A stretch of 64,000 nt of DNA. It comes from Alteromonas confluentis. GTDB taxonomy: Bacteria; Pseudomonadota; Gammaproteobacteria; Enterobacterales; Alteromonadaceae. Below, in pieces: positions 62,999 through 64,000 of this stretch. A model generated the notes under the pieces. That model was not told where the DNA came from. It worked only from the letters and a program-made list of their open reading frames with translations, and did no database searches. The translations under genes and the position numbers were made by a program. How positions within the stretch are numbered: the first letter of the stretch is position 1; the number at the start of each line of letters is the position of its first letter. The stretch covers positions 248,001-312,000 of the forward strand of contig NZ_MDHN01000029.1 in the NCBI RefSeq assembly GCF_001757105.1, given 5' to 3'.

Positions 62999-64000
62999 AT
63001 GGGCATCAACTGGCGAAAGGTTCACAGACGAATCCACCTGTGGTTGGGTTTGTCTGTAGGAATACTATTTACCGTCATCGCGCTTTCCGGCGCGATTCTT
63101 GTTTTTTATAACGAACTCGATAGCGCCCTAAATTTACCCGCTACGCAGCCACAACAAGCTGCAGTCTCGCCAGACTATGACACCGCACTTAAAACACTGC
63201 GTACGGCCTACCCTGATAAAACCCGTTCGTGGCGCTTTGAAGTCACGAACGACGCTGGTGTTATTCCGGCCCGCTATTACAATCCCAAAGAGACGGCAGG
63301 AGAAGACTTTGCACCTATGATGGTGTGGCTAACCGCCGATGGCACCACCGTTTTACGGCGTGACTTCTGGGGGCAGTATTTTGTTACCTGGATTTACAAT
63401 CTGCACTTTCGTTTATTGCTGGGTAAAACCGGCGGCATCATAGTGGGATACCTGGGGCTTGCGTGCACGTACTTGCTGATAAGTGGCTTGATTGCCTGGT
63501 GGCCCAAACGGGGACAATGGGCGAGGCAACTGCGTTTTAAGCGCAAGGCGAATAAAATCGGGCTGCTATACGACTGGCACAAAACCCTTGGTTTAATCAG
63601 TGCTGTTCCGCTTCTACTACTCTGTGTGACTGGCGTAATGCTGGCACTACCTGAAGAATCCCGCTTTGTACTAGAACCTGTTTTTGGTCAATCGCAGTTC
63701 GCAAAATTTGCCCCTGAAAATGCCACGTCTGCACCACACGTTATTTCTCCGGCACAGGCACTGGCTATCGCAAAGCAGGCATTGCCTGACAGTAAAGGCG
63801 CCTGGATTGAAACACCGGACGACGAAGGCTCTCGTGCCCACTATCGCATTCGTTTGCAAGTATCAGGCGACCCTTCCCGACGCTTTCCTCACAGTTATGT
63901 TTATATCGACGGTGTGTCCGGAAAGTTACTGGAGGTGTTTGACTATCAGCAACAAGGCGCGACGAATACCATCATGAACTGGCTGCATCCGTTACATGAC
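62999..64000 (+). CDS. PepSY-associated membrane protein, C-terminally cut
   Basis: The frame starts with ATG 62999, 4 bp after the receptor stop, and continues through the right edge; 334 codons are visible. HRRIHLWLGLSVGILFTVIA is the first membrane helix with the N-terminal histidine pair typical of the PepSY_TM/PiuB family. More helices lie near residues 140-165 and 195-220 (KTGGIIVGYLGLACTYLLIS, LISAVPLLLLCVTGVMLALP). PiuB-type proteins accompany siderophore receptors and may reduce ferric chelates. The C-terminal part is missing from the window. Confidence 0.88.
   Translation, partial: MGINWRKVHRRIHLWLGLSVGILFTVIALSGAILVFYNELDSALNLPATQPQQAAVSPDYDTALKTLRTAYPDKTRSWRFEVTNDAGVIPARYYNPKETAGEDFAPMMVWLTADGTTVLRRDFWGQYFVTWIYNLHFRLLLGKTGGIIVGYLGLACTYLLISGLIAWWPKRGQWARQLRFKRKANKIGLLYDWHKTLGLISAVPLLLLCVTGVMLALPEESRFVLEPVFGQSQFAKFAPENATSAPHVISPAQALAIAKQALPDSKGAWIETPDDEGSRAHYRIRLQVSGDPSRRFPHSYVYIDGVSGKLLEVFDYQQQGATNTIMNWLHPLHD

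Overview
The window looks like chromosome of a marine gammaproteobacterium of the Alteromonas type (Alteromonadaceae). The basis is gene content: five large TonB-dependent receptors (TBDRs), a nag operon of the Alteromonas/Shewanella design (NagX, BadF-type NagK, SIS-type NagB-II, NagA, FHS-family NagP), secreted glycoside hydrolases beside their receptors, a PEP-CTERM protein, and moderate G+C. No rRNA, tRNA, CRISPR array, insertion sequence or prophage was seen. Both window edges cut a gene.

Region 1 (1-8.2 kb) is a plant- or algal-glycan locus: a secreted GH51 alpha-L-arabinofuranosidase on the minus strand faces a TBDR and a secreted GH2 beta-galactosidase on the plus strand. Their shared 5' region carries two LacI-type operators. 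A NUDIX hydrolase, an M20 peptidase and an orphan HipB-like regulator follow (8.2-10.7 kb). Region 2 (10.7-20 kb) is an N-acetylglucosamine locus: a GH89 alpha-N-acetylglucosaminidase lipoprotein, a LacI-family regulator, and nagX-nagK-nagB-nagA-nagP. The same operator occurs in front of the GH89 gene and the nag operon; the nag copy matches one of the region 1 copies exactly.

Region 3 (20-33.9 kb) is mixed: a PEP-CTERM protein, uxuA with two FadR-type operators, an aaeXAB-like efflux operon, a nucleoside hydrolase, an unrecognised protein, a DTW-domain tRNA modification enzyme, an alginate-export-type porin, azurin, a chemoreceptor and a FadR-type GntR regulator.

Region 4 (33.9-59.1 kb) is the most interesting. 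A LysR regulator faces MFS transporter - gallate dioxygenase - tannase-family esterase, followed by a TBDR. A six-gene minus-strand operon follows (FAH-family hydrolase, cyclase, alpha/beta hydrolase, extradiol dioxygenase, Rieske protein, flavin monooxygenase), with its own divergent NodD-type LysR gene. Further on come a guanidinium-type SMR exporter, another LysR, a PhyH dioxygenase, an AraC regulator, a pentapeptide-repeat protein, two more TBDRs and a 34-codon gene with its own promoter and terminator. Two intergenic motifs tie this region together. TTGTTACA-N5-TTAAC precedes the gallate operon and two TBDR genes. GCATCAA-N7-GATACCTAA precedes the ring-cleavage operon and a third TBDR gene 11 kb away. 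I read this as a polyphenol-utilisation island for galloyl esters and probably a second polyhydroxylated aromatic such as a flavonoid ring. That reading is inference from families and motifs.

Region 5 (59.2-64 kb) holds a LysE exporter and a LysR regulator divergent from a TBDR gene followed by a PepSY membrane protein, which suggests metal-chelate (siderophore-type) uptake.
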